DNA from: Tectiglobus sp965223355
Lineage (GTDB): Bacteria > Pseudomonadota > Alphaproteobacteria > Rhizobiales > Hyphomicrobiaceae
Assembly (NCBI GenBank): GCA_965223355.1
Contig: CBDCWE010000003.1
Coordinates: forward strand, 4,774,001 to 4,838,000
Length of the DNA: 64,000 nucleotides
Direction: 5' to 3'
The position numbers were made by a program, and so were the translations under genes. The notes under the pieces are model-generated. The model searched no databases. It was not told where the DNA came from and saw only the letters and a list, made by a program, of their open reading frames with translations. Below are positions 23,167 to 32,471 of the stretch, one piece after another (positions within the stretch are counted from its first letter, which is position 1; every line of letters begins with the position of its first letter).

Positions 23167-25041
23167 TTACTGCTGCGCTTTGTCGAGCGGCTCAGCCTTG
23201 AGGCCATTGATCAGCGCCGAACGAAGACCTCTGACGTCGTAAGAGGTCACGGTCGGGCCAAGCAAACTCCCGGAAACAGATACCCGACGCGCCGTTATAA
23301 GGCCATCGCGTGGTTCGTTGAGTTCGCCAACTTTGCGGGCCGGATGGTCGTAGATCAGTGCGCGCAGATCCATTTGCCGGTCGGCGAAACCGATCCGGCC
23401 AGCGATCTTGGCGACTTTGCCACCCATACCGGCATCAAAGCGTACGCATTCGGCGACACCGTTAGAGATATTCAAAGCGACTTCAAGGCGATCAATCTGC
23501 GTCGTGCCCTGCAGTGCTGCGCCCAACCGGATCTTCGACTCGCTTAAATTCTTTTGGCCGGCGTTGGCCGCCAACGGTCGCACAAATGCCCCGACGTCGA
23601 GGCCAACAACCCCGGGCTCTGCGAGGCTGACCTGAAGTTTGCCGGTCAGTCCGCTCATCATCGGTCGTAGTTCGCTGCCCTGCGATTCAAGGTCGAGCGT
23701 AACGTTTGCCCGCCCTTCGATCCTGCGCACTCCAAGCAGCGCACTCGACAAATCGCCGAGCGGCACGCCCTGAACCCTGCCGCGGATCAGTGCCCGTGGC
23801 AGCAGATCGTTGAAATTCATCGTCAGCTGACCGTCACCGGTGCCGCCATCGAACTCCAGCTTGGCCAATTGCGCGGACAGCTTGCCATTGCGCAGCGAAA
23901 CGGTTGCCGCCGCCTTGCCGAGCTCGGCATCGCCAACCACCACCTCGTTCGCCGAAATTCGTAAGTCGGCATCAAAGAACTTTGCGACCGGAATGGTCCA
24001 GATACTGGTTATCGCATCCCACCAACCGGTCGGCAGCCGGCTATCATCACGAGACTTGTCATTCTTGACCGTCGTCAGGCTAAGCCGGTCGAACGCCAGT
24101 GTTCCGGAGATCAGCGAATGTCGATTCGCGCGAGTGCCTGTGGTGCGTTTGATTGTCAAAGCACCGGTCGCATCGTTGTTGTCGAGTTCGACGTTTGCCT
24201 TCTTGAACGCGATGCCGTTGTCGCTCCAGTCCATTTCGCCGGACAGGCTGACAGCCGACGTGCTGAACAGCGACGGCCATGAGATAAACTGCGCGCTGGC
24301 GAATGCCTTGACGTCGCTGATCGTAATCGATGTCTTGCCTTCGAGGCGCAGGCCGCTCTGGCGTTTCAGCGTACCCGTGAAGCTGACCAGGATACTGCGC
24401 CCGCGCATCTTGAAAATGATCGGCATTGCGCCTTCTTCGGGACGCACTCTGCCGGTATCGACTTCGATCGCAACCGCCTGACCACGCCAGGTCGCCGTTC
24501 CCCGTATTGAAACTGCGTGCTGATCGCGACCGATGACCAGCAGTTCAGCGTTGCTCAAACGTTCCTCGAAGCCGCCCGGAAACAGCGCCTTGATGCGCCC
24601 CTTGCCGATGTTGAGTTCGAGAAACTTCAGCTCGCGCAATGCGGCGACAAGCGGCGGTGGAACCGCCCTGTAGCGCGGGTAGGGCGCGGCATCAAAACCG
24701 TTCACCGGGTCGCCAATGTTGAGTTCTGCATTCTGCAAGGCAAGGCGCGCCGTTCCGTTCTGCAGGCTGGATCGGGCCTCTTTGCCACTCATTTCGCGGC
24801 CTGGCGGTTTGACCTGGATCAGACGACCTGACGTTACAACGGTGCGCGAAAACTCGTGCACGGGCAACGGCGCGCCGATCTCATATCGATCGTGCGGCGC
24901 AGCCACGACGCCCGCTGGTTCAAAGTCGAACGCGATCCTATCGGACTTGAACACCAGCGGCACGGCGAGCCCGGCAAACAATCCCGCCAGTAGGATCGGC
25001 AGAATCACGAATCTTCGTTTGCGTGGCATGCTGCGTGTCAT
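23167..25041 (-). CDS. AsmA family protein
   Basis: A 624-residue AsmA-like protein, an inner-membrane-anchored periplasmic beta-rich bridge of the type thought to carry phospholipids to the outer membrane. An N-terminal anchor (MPRKRRFVILPILLAGLFAGLAV) is followed by a long periplasmic domain. The C-terminal AsmA module (about 420-600) is seen in LAKLEFDGGTGDGQLTMNF, LLGVRRIEGRANVTLDLESQ, LTGKLQVSLAEPGVVGLDV and RFDAGMGGKVAKIAGRIGF. The ATG at 25041 and an internal ATG at 25029 are both possible. It is a single gene. Confidence 0.85.
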   Translation of the reverse strand: MTRSMPRKRRFVILPILLAGLFAGLAVPLVFKSDRIAFDFEPAGVVAAPHDRYEIGAPLPVHEFSRTVVTSGRLIQVKPPGREMSGKEARSSLQNGTARLALQNAELNIGDPVNGFDAAPYPRYRAVPPPLVAALRELKFLELNIGKGRIKALFPGGFEERLSNAELLVIGRDQHAVSIRGTATWRGQAVAIEVDTGRVRPEEGAMPIIFKMRGRSILVSFTGTLKRQSGLRLEGKTSITISDVKAFASAQFISWPSLFSTSAVSLSGEMDWSDNGIAFKKANVELDNNDATGALTIKRTTGTRANRHSLISGTLAFDRLSLTTVKNDKSRDDSRLPTGWWDAITSIWTIPVAKFFDADLRISANEVVVGDAELGKAAATVSLRNGKLSAQLAKLEFDGGTGDGQLTMNFNDLLPRALIRGRVQGVPLGDLSSALLGVRRIEGRANVTLDLESQGSELRPMMSGLTGKLQVSLAEPGVVGLDVGAFVRPLAANAGQKNLSESKIRLGAALQGTTQIDRLEVALNISNGVAECVRFDAGMGGKVAKIAGRIGFADRQMDLRALIYDHPARKVGELNEPRDGLITARRVSVSGSLLGPTVTSYDVRGLRSALINGLKAEPLDKAQQ

Positions 25042-25334
25042 TAGCCCAACAAGAACAGTTGATTGAGACTGGTACGTGCACAGTTCGGCTAGCGAAACTG
25101 ACTGCCAGGGGTATGGCGCGCCGCCGCGATCGTTGATAGGCGCCATCTACGATGTAGGCAAGGCAGTAAAGTCAGACCTGTTGCCTCGCCGCACTTGACA
25201 GTCGTCTCGTTCGAATCAGTTGTAGCTTGATCGCCGCGCGAAAGCGAGAGCCTTGCAAAACCAAATTGTGCGCGGGCGCCAGCGATCTGCAATTTGATCG
25301 CCGGACGACATTGGCCGGCCCGACGACAAATCGC

Positions 25335-26624
25335 TCACAGCAAATCAATGGGTTGCGGCCTGCCATTGCCGCATCGCACGGCAACCGAACAGGTTTCGCC
25401 CTTTAGCATGGCCGGCAACTCGCCGGTCTTGCCAGCCGCCTCGCTCACCAGCAACGCCTTGACACCCGGCAATCGGTCGATCAAGCCCAATCCGACCTCT
25501 CTGGCCGATCTCAGCAGCGGCCAGTCCCGGGCGAAAATCCGGTTGATGGCGTCATAGGCGCCGGCCGATGTCGCGGAATCGAAGCGCCGCCACCGCTGAT
25601 AGCGCTCCAACAGCGTGAAGTTGCCCAGATCGAGGCCGACGCATGCACCATCGACAAGGCATTCGGTCAAGGCGGCGATATCGCGCAACGCCAGATTAAA
25701 GCCCTGACCGGCGATTGGGTGCACGCCGTGCGCGGCGTCACCGATAACCGCAAATCTGTCGGCCACGAATGACCGTGCAATATGCGTGGCGAGCGGAAAA
25801 TGCGCGCGCTGTCCGACGACCGAGAGCGGTCCCAGTTTGCCGCCGAAGCGCTTCTCGACCTCGATCAGGAACGCGTCATCGCCGAGTGCCAGGATCCGTT
25901 GCGCTTCGCGATCGTCCTCGCTCCACGTGATGCAGCTGCGATTGCCCTTGAGCGGAAGGATGGCAAACGGTCCGGCGGGCAGAAAGTGTTGAACCGCCGT
26001 GCCGTGGTGAGGGCGGGCATGGGCGATGGTGGCGACAATGCCGGTTTGGGCGTGCTGCCAGGCGATGGCATCGAGGCCGGCCGCCGTTCGCAGTTTGTCG
26101 GCGCGCCCCTCGGCGCAGACCAGCAGGCTCGCCGCCAGTTCGCGATTGCAATCCAACCTGCCGCAAATGCGCGCTTCGCACCAATCAAGATCATCGATAC
26201 GTGCTGCGATGACGGTCACATTGTGGGCCGCGGTCAGACGGGCTAACAGCGCTTTACCGATGGCAGCAGCAGGAACGATGTAAGACGCAGGTTCGCCCGT
26301 CGCAAGATGATTGTCATACGTCAAGAGCACCGGTCGGACACCGGCTTCCAGTGGTGAGTCGGTCAGTTCGATTGTCTTAACTGGTTGACAATCCTCGACA
26401 ATTTCCGGCCAAATGCCAATGACGTCAAACAATGCCCGCGAGGCGGCGGAAATTGCGAACGCTCGTGGACTGTCGCGCGCGATGGCCGATGCCTGACCGG
26501 GGCCCACCAAGGCAATGGCGATTTCACCGCCGAACGCGTGATCGAGCGCAAGCGCCAGCGACACGCCGGCAAAGCCGTCACCGCAGATCACAATATCAAA
26601 GAATTGCCGGCTGGCTTGGTTCAT
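25335..26624 (-). CDS. UbiH/UbiF/VisC-family FAD-dependent hydroxylase
   Basis: A 429-residue flavoprotein of the ubiquinone-biosynthesis hydroxylase family (aromatic ring hydroxylation of polyprenylphenols). The FAD ADP-binding motif is ICGDGFAGVSLALAL (13-27). The second FAD motif is DAAHGVHPIAGQGFNLALRD, with family-typical HPxAGQGxN. An ESxD-like stretch and a hydrophobic C-terminus are present. Which ring position it hydroxylates cannot be told. It stands alone, 710 nt from the plus-strand tesB's stop when both genes are counted, and diverges from tesB with only 105 nt between starts. Confidence 0.9.
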   Translation of the reverse strand: MNQASRQFFDIVICGDGFAGVSLALALDHAFGGEIAIALVGPGQASAIARDSPRAFAISAASRALFDVIGIWPEIVEDCQPVKTIELTDSPLEAGVRPVLLTYDNHLATGEPASYIVPAAAIGKALLARLTAAHNVTVIAARIDDLDWCEARICGRLDCNRELAASLLVCAEGRADKLRTAAGLDAIAWQHAQTGIVATIAHARPHHGTAVQHFLPAGPFAILPLKGNRSCITWSEDDREAQRILALGDDAFLIEVEKRFGGKLGPLSVVGQRAHFPLATHIARSFVADRFAVIGDAAHGVHPIAGQGFNLALRDIAALTECLVDGACVGLDLGNFTLLERYQRWRRFDSATSAGAYDAINRIFARDWPLLRSAREVGLGLIDRLPGVKALLVSEAAGKTGELPAMLKGETCSVAVRCGNGRPQPIDLL

Positions 26625-26729
26625 GCTGCAGCTGCCGTCCGTGTCCCGCGCTCTACATACGCAGTCCTACATATGGATTAAGGTTGACTAGTTTCATAGC
26701 CCTTCAAGCAACGCCGGCGAGGACCTGCA

Positions 26730-27620
26730 ATGACACAGACGCCCCCTTCATCCGACAGCGCACTGGAGAGTTTGCTGCGACTACTCGATCTTGAGCGCCT
26801 CGAGATCAATTTGTTTCGTGGTGTGAGCCCGCAAATCGGATGGCAGCGCGTCTACGGCGGCCAGGTCTTGGGCCAGGCCCTGGTAGCGGCGGCCCGCACG
26901 GTCGAAGACCAACGGCTCGCGCACTCGCTGCATGCTTATTTTCTGATTGGCGGCGACCCCGGCCACCCGATCATCTACGATGTCGAGCGCATTCGCGACG
27001 GTGGCAGCTTCACCACCCGTCGCGTCAGGGCGATCCAGCACGGTAGGCCGATTTTTGCCATGAGCGTGTCTTTCCAAAAGGCGGAGAAGGCGTTCGACCA
27101 CCAGGCTGAAATGCCGGATGTTGCGATGCCGGAAGCGCTGCCCTCCGAGCGTGAGCTGCGCGCCAGGATCGTTGATCGCTTGCCGGACAATATGCGCGCC
27201 TATTGGGACCACGAGCGTCCGATTGAACTGCGCCCGGTCGAAATAACGCGTTACGTCGAGCGCACCGTCGCCGAGCCCAAACAGCACATCTGGATGCGCG
27301 CCAACGGTCGCCTTCCCGATGACCCGCGCCTGCACCAATGCATCTTGGCGTATGCCTCCGATTTTACACTGTTGGACACCGCCCTGATTGCGCACGGCAA
27401 GCTGCTGTTCGACGGCGATGTTCAGCTCGCCAGTTTGGACCATGCGATGTGGCTGCACCGGCCGTTTCGGGCCGATGAGTGGCTGCTCTACGTCCAAGAC
27501 AGTCCATCGGCCTATGGCGCCCGCGGGTTCTGCCGCGGCAGTGTGTTTACCCGCGATGGCGTTCTCGTCGCATCAACGACCCAGGAGGGACTGATGCGCA
27601 ATTTGACAACTGCCCAATAA
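26730..27620 (+). CDS. tesB: Acyl-CoA thioesterase II
   Basis: A 296-residue double-hotdog thioesterase that hydrolyses medium- and long-chain acyl-CoA. The first hotdog includes WQRVYGGQVLGQALVAAAR and SLHAYFLIGGDP; the second includes HQCILAYASDFTLLDTALIA, holding the catalytic Asp, then the SLDHAMWLHRPFRADEWLLY segment. The end, SVFTRDGVLVASTTQEGLMR, is diagnostic. Length equals that of E. coli TesB. AGGACC precedes the ATG. Confidence 0.95.
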   Translation: MTQTPPSSDSALESLLRLLDLERLEINLFRGVSPQIGWQRVYGGQVLGQALVAAARTVEDQRLAHSLHAYFLIGGDPGHPIIYDVERIRDGGSFTTRRVRAIQHGRPIFAMSVSFQKAEKAFDHQAEMPDVAMPEALPSERELRARIVDRLPDNMRAYWDHERPIELRPVEITRYVERTVAEPKQHIWMRANGRLPDDPRLHQCILAYASDFTLLDTALIAHGKLLFDGDVQLASLDHAMWLHRPFRADEWLLYVQDSPSAYGARGFCRGSVFTRDGVLVASTTQEGLMRNLTTAQ

Positions 27621-27742
27621 ATATCCATCAAAATTATATAGCATAAATTTTAGGCAGAAATTCATGAGCCGAGCAAAGACAGAATGCGATGATTGCACAA
27701 TAATATCATATATATCAACGATTTAAGTATTTTTCTCGGAAT

Positions 27743-27757
27743 TGGCACACGACTTGA
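27743..27757 (+). promoter_or_regulatory. Candidate sigma-54 promoter for glnK-amtB
   Basis: TGGCACACGACTTGA resembles the sigma-54 consensus TGGCACGN4TTGCW, with GG and GA ten bases apart instead of GG and GC. It lies about 100 nt upstream of the glnK-like start and just after an AT-rich stretch (27620-27740) that could hold an activator region. Nitrogen-controlled sigma-54 promoters are standard for this gene pair, so position supports the match, but one core base is off. Confidence 0.45.
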
Positions 27758-27859
27758 CTCTCGAATTGCGTAACCCGTCGGACATCCTTGTTTCCGGCGC
27801 AGACGTGAAGAGCGGTGAGCCTGCAACGCCGGCCGGCCGCTGCAAACCGGGGATCAGGC

Positions 27860-28063
27860 ATGAAACCTGTCACAGCCATTACCAGGCCCGTCAAGCTCGC
27901 CATCACGCCCGCCCGGCCCGGCGCCGTGCGCCAACCGCTCACCGCGATCGGCATTGAGGGCGTGACGGATTGCGACGTTGAGGGCGACCGCAAAATCTTT
28001 GCTGCCGCCGTTGAACACACGGTCCGCATCCGCACGGGTGCAACCGACGCCAGCGCGATTTAA
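27860..28063 (+). pseudogene. glnK: Shrunken PII protein (GlnK-like) lacking the T-loop
   Basis: The frame encodes 67 residues against about 112 for GlnK. The first part (MKPVTAITRPVKL, then PLTAIGIEGVTDCDVEG) matches the PII N-terminus with a short extra insert. It then jumps in frame to DRKIFAAAVEHTVRIRTGAT, the PII C-terminus. About 45 residues are missing, including the T-loop that plugs AmtB and carries the uridylylated tyrosine, and the B-loop. The ribosome site and amtB spacing are kept (22 nt). It is either a deletion pseudogene or a minimal expressed remnant; I favour the former. Confidence 0.75.
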
Positions 28064-28084
28064 CCTCGGAGGTCAATCCAAACG

Positions 28085-29434
<1,350 letters not shown>

Positions 29435-29452
29435 CCACAATCGCAGCGCCGC

Positions 29453-29488
29453 GCATCAAGCCGGCCCCACCACTGTCCGGCTTGATGC
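29453..29488. terminator. Stem-loop after amtB
   Basis: GCATCAAGCCGG and CCGGCTTGATGC form a perfect 12-bp stem with a 12-nt loop, 18 nt after the amtB stop. No T-run follows, so it may slow transcription or stabilise the 3' end rather than act as a full intrinsic terminator. Confidence 0.45.
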
Positions 29489-29579
29489 TCGCCTATGTCA
29501 GACCAGCCCGCATAAATATAAAATTGACCCGCTGCGCGGGTCCTGGCGGCCCATCGCGTGCGTTGCGCCGCCTGCCGGT

Positions 29580-29719
29580 TAGAGCAACTTTCTGTCTTTA
29601 TTCGGAATCGGAACGATCCTGAATAAAGGCACAAAGTTGCTCGCCTCTAAAGTGGCGATCATCTTTGTGCTTTAAGTTGGAACCGCAATAGCGGTTCCAA
29701 CTTAAAGCACGATGATCTA
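29580..29719 (-). repeat. R1 dispersed repeat, copy 5
   Basis: A complete inverted copy with both hairpins, bounded by TTAG and CTAG. The 29489-29579 stretch before it carries a short dispersed unit (ACCAGCCCGCATAAA) also found near 21.57, 39.85, 40.09, 40.27 and 40.56 kb. Confidence 0.92.
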
Positions 29720-29771
29720 GTGGTGGAACGCCACGCCGTCTAGATGTCCGGTCCCTCATTGTTGCAGCCGC

Positions 29772-30398
29772 TCAACCGAGAATACGCATATGGGTTCGCG
29801 CGCTGATTTTCGAGAGCACCGTGCGCAGATCCCGGGCACGCAACGCCACGCAGCCCGCGGTCGGCTTGAGCCGTCCGTCACAACTTTGATCGGCGATATG
29901 CACAAAGATAGCACTCCCACCACCCTGAACCCGCGGCCGATCATTGTGGCCGAGAACAATGACGAGATCGTAGAGCGCATCGTCTCGCCACAGATGTTCG
30001 GCGCTGGTGGGATAGGGATGCGTGACTGGTCGGTTATAGTTGCCGTCCCCGACGCCATCACACCAGCCGTCGCTGCGCTTTGTCGGTCTCGCGATGCCCA
30101 CCGCATGCCCTGGCGGATGGCGCAGCGGACCGCGCTTGTCGGCGCGAAAATAGATCTTTCGAAGCGGCCAGCGGCCGATCGGCGTTATGCCGTCGCCTTC
30201 GCGTTTGCGGTGGCCGCGACCGCTTCGACCGAGCGCGCACGGAAACATCAGCGTGCCGCACTGCAGGGTGCCCGTGACGGACGTCGCGCACAGGCCGCGT
30301 ACGACAAGATCCGGAGTTTGGCTTGGAACCGACATAATCGTCACCAACAAACAGGCAACAGCTCGCCCTATTTTGACGCCTGATGACTTAACGATCAC
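29772..30398 (-). CDS. L,D-transpeptidase (YkuD family) protein
   Basis: A 208-residue probable periplasmic L,D-transpeptidase-fold enzyme that would crosslink or modify peptidoglycan. The N-terminus is signal-like (VACLLVTIMSVPSQ). The YkuD active-site pattern is FVHIADQSCDG with H167, then KPTAGCVALRARD with catalytic C183. The GDGITPIGRWPLRKIYFR strand matches the subgroup often annotated as YkuD-like L,D-transpeptidases. The start is GTG at 30398. It diverges from the response regulator. Confidence 0.85.
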   Translation of the reverse strand: MIVKSSGVKIGRAVACLLVTIMSVPSQTPDLVVRGLCATSVTGTLQCGTLMFPCALGRSGRGHRKREGDGITPIGRWPLRKIYFRADKRGPLRHPPGHAVGIARPTKRSDGWCDGVGDGNYNRPVTHPYPTSAEHLWRDDALYDLVIVLGHNDRPRVQGGGSAIFVHIADQSCDGRLKPTAGCVALRARDLRTVLSKISARTHMRILG

Positions 30399-30597
30399 TT
30401 CGTCTTGTGGTTATTTTATTGGCATTGAACCGAGATCTTCCCAATTTCGTTATTTTGGGGTGAGCTGTCATTCAGTTTGGCGGCGACATCCACAGTCAGG
30501 CGGAGGTGCAATGCGGTGCTGGGGCTGGTTTGGGGCATGACGCGCTTGGTGTTAGCTTCATGAAATCATTTGATTCTTCTAAGGTGGAGATACTGCT

Positions 30598-31284
30598 ATG
30601 ACTACTGCACGCAAGCTTCTCATCGTTGATGACGACGAGGACCTTCGTGAACCACTGCGAGACCAGCTCGCGCTGCACGATGAATTCGACGTGTCGACCG
30701 CTGACACGGCAGCGATGGCGCTGGAACATGTCAAGAACGAACGCTACGACCTGATGATTCTCGACGTCGGCCTGCCGGACATGGATGGTCGCGAAGCGTG
30801 CAAGATCTTGCGCAAATCGGGCTTCAAGGCGCCAATCATCATGCTCACGGGCAATGATTCGGATGCCGATATGATTCTCGGGCTTGATGCGGGCGCCAAT
30901 GATTACGTAACCAAGCCGTTCAAGTTTGCGGTGCTTCTCGCGCGCATTCGCGCCCAGCTGCGTCAACACGAACAAAGCGAAGACGCGGTGTTTACGCTTG
31001 GCCACTACACGTTCAAACCAGCATCGAAGTTGCTGGTCGATGCGGGCGGCAGCAAAGTGCGACTGACGGAGAAGGAAACGTCCATTCTCAAATTCCTGTA
31101 TCGCGCGGGCGAAAAGGTCGTGACCCGCGATGTCCTGCTGCATGAGGTCTGGGGCTATAATGCCGGCGTCACCACGCATACGCTGGAAACCCATATCTAT
31201 CGTCTTCGCCAGAAAATCGAACGCGACCCATCCAATGCCGAGATCCTCGTGACCGAGACCGGTGGCTACAAGCTCGTGCCTTGA
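30598..31284 (+). CDS. OmpR-family two-component response regulator
   Basis: A 228-residue DNA-binding response regulator. The receiver has the acidic pair DDDED (11-15), phosphoacceptor D56 in LILDVGLPD, and K106 in YVTKPFKF. The C-terminal winged helix (about 130-228) contains RLTEKETSILKFLYRAGEKV and HTLETHIYRLRQKIE. The ribosome site AAGGTGGAG is good. No histidine kinase lies next to it; the cytosolic kinase at 20.5 kb is a possible partner, but that is only a guess. Confidence 0.94.
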   Translation: MTTARKLLIVDDDEDLREPLRDQLALHDEFDVSTADTAAMALEHVKNERYDLMILDVGLPDMDGREACKILRKSGFKAPIIMLTGNDSDADMILGLDAGANDYVTKPFKFAVLLARIRAQLRQHEQSEDAVFTLGHYTFKPASKLLVDAGGSKVRLTEKETSILKFLYRAGEKVVTRDVLLHEVWGYNAGVTTHTLETHIYRLRQKIERDPSNAEILVTETGGYKLVP

Positions 31285-31338
31285 TCGCGAACCCCGCACC
31301 AGGCAGCACCGGAAACCCGATCGCACCGCAGCAAGCGC

Positions 31339-31473
31339 TAGAGCAACCTGCCTTTCATTCGGGATCGTACCGATTCCGAATAAAGGCAGAAAGTTGCTCG
31401 CCTCTAAAGTGGCGATCATCGTGCTTTAAGTTGGAACCGCTATTGCGGTTCCAACTTAAAGCACGATGATCTA
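31339..31473 (-). repeat. R1 dispersed repeat, copy 6
   Basis: A complete inverted copy bounded by CTAG at both ends, the clearest case of a possible 4-bp target duplication. It lies 55 nt after the response regulator stop. The rest of the 431-nt gap (31474-31715) has no gene I can support; the frame upstream of the next start has no protein character. Confidence 0.93.
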
Positions 31474-31715
31474 GCCGCCGGCCGGCGGTTCTGGCCGAGT
31501 AAGTGCGCGCGAGGGCGGGTGGTCAGCGGCGCCTGAGCCGGCGGCCGGGCGACGTTTGTGGTGTAGGTAAATCTGGGACAACGTCCGTCCGGGTGTTGGA
31601 CGATAACCGAGAATCACGTGAGATGGCGTTCGTGCCCTCACTGTATTGCGTCGACGGGCAGCCACAATCAGTGCCTGCAGCGCCGTTGCGCTCGCGCGCC
31701 ATACGGGGTTTTGAG

Positions 31716-32216
31716 ATGACGCACAACATTCTCGCACAACAGATGCGCGCCGCCGATATCTTTGACGGCCTGCGCTCCGATCAGCTTGTTGAGATCGCGA
31801 TGCGCGCCGGGCGGCGGCTGTTCCGGGAGGGTGACTGCATAGCGAAAAAGGGGGCGCGGTGCGCGCACGCCATCATCATCGTCGATGGCACGTTTCGTTG
31901 TACGGAGGGAGTTGGTGCCGGCCGCGACTATGTCGAAGGCCAGTGCGGTACCGTGATTGGCGAAATGGCGATGTTCCTTGATGACTTCGAACATGCCGCG
32001 ACATATGTCGCAGCCAGCCGGCTGCGGGCCATGCAGGTCGATCGCGAGACGATGCTGGCCCTGATGGCCCGGGATCCCGATATGGCACGGCGCCTCGTCG
32101 ACAAGGTTGCCTCGCGGTTGCGCGCGATGACGGACACCTTGGGCGCCATTCGAAACTTCGGACGAGCAACCGCCGCGCAGTCGCTTGACCGGCCAAGCGC
32201 CCCGTTGAGCCCTTGA
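31716..32216 (+). CDS. Cyclic nucleotide-binding domain protein
   Basis: A 166-residue single-domain CNBD protein. The beta-roll runs from ADIFDGLRSDQLVEIAMRAG, through IAKKGARCAHAIIIVDGTFR, to the phosphate-binding cassette region GTVIGEMAMFLDD (about 87-99), which has the conserved GE. It lacks the usual C-terminal helix-turn-helix, so it is not a Crp/Fnr regulator by itself; it may be a stand-alone sensor. The ATG at 31716 is chosen because the upstream 70 codons show no fold. Confidence 0.8.
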   Translation: MTHNILAQQMRAADIFDGLRSDQLVEIAMRAGRRLFREGDCIAKKGARCAHAIIIVDGTFRCTEGVGAGRDYVEGQCGTVIGEMAMFLDDFEHAATYVAASRLRAMQVDRETMLALMARDPDMARRLVDKVASRLRAMTDTLGAIRNFGRATAAQSLDRPSAPLSP

Positions 32217-32290
32217 TTTCAGCCTCACCCCGGCGCGGCGCCGGCGCCCGTTTGTCGACAAGCGTCGGATTTGCGGGATCGCCTATTGGA

Positions 32291-32471
32291 CCAGGAAACC
32301 TCTGAACAAGTCCGGGGTCCAGGGGACCCATCCCCTGGTCAGGGTGTTTGAGGGGCTGAAAGCCCCTCAAGGATCGCCGTGAAACGGCGATATGTTAAGG
32401 GCGCTGCCGTTGCCGATCCCGCCAAAGGGCCAAACCCTTTGGAAACCCGTGGCTTGTTCAGAGGATCCCTA
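32291..32471 (-). repeat. R2 dispersed repeat, full copy (inverted)
   Basis: All five hairpins are present, in reverse orientation. The outer ends are inverted repeats of each other (AGGAAACCTCTGAACAAG against AGGGATCCTCTGAACAAG). The last bases, CCCTAG, provide the TAG stop of the large membrane protein gene read on the minus strand (32469-32471). Confidence 0.92.
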
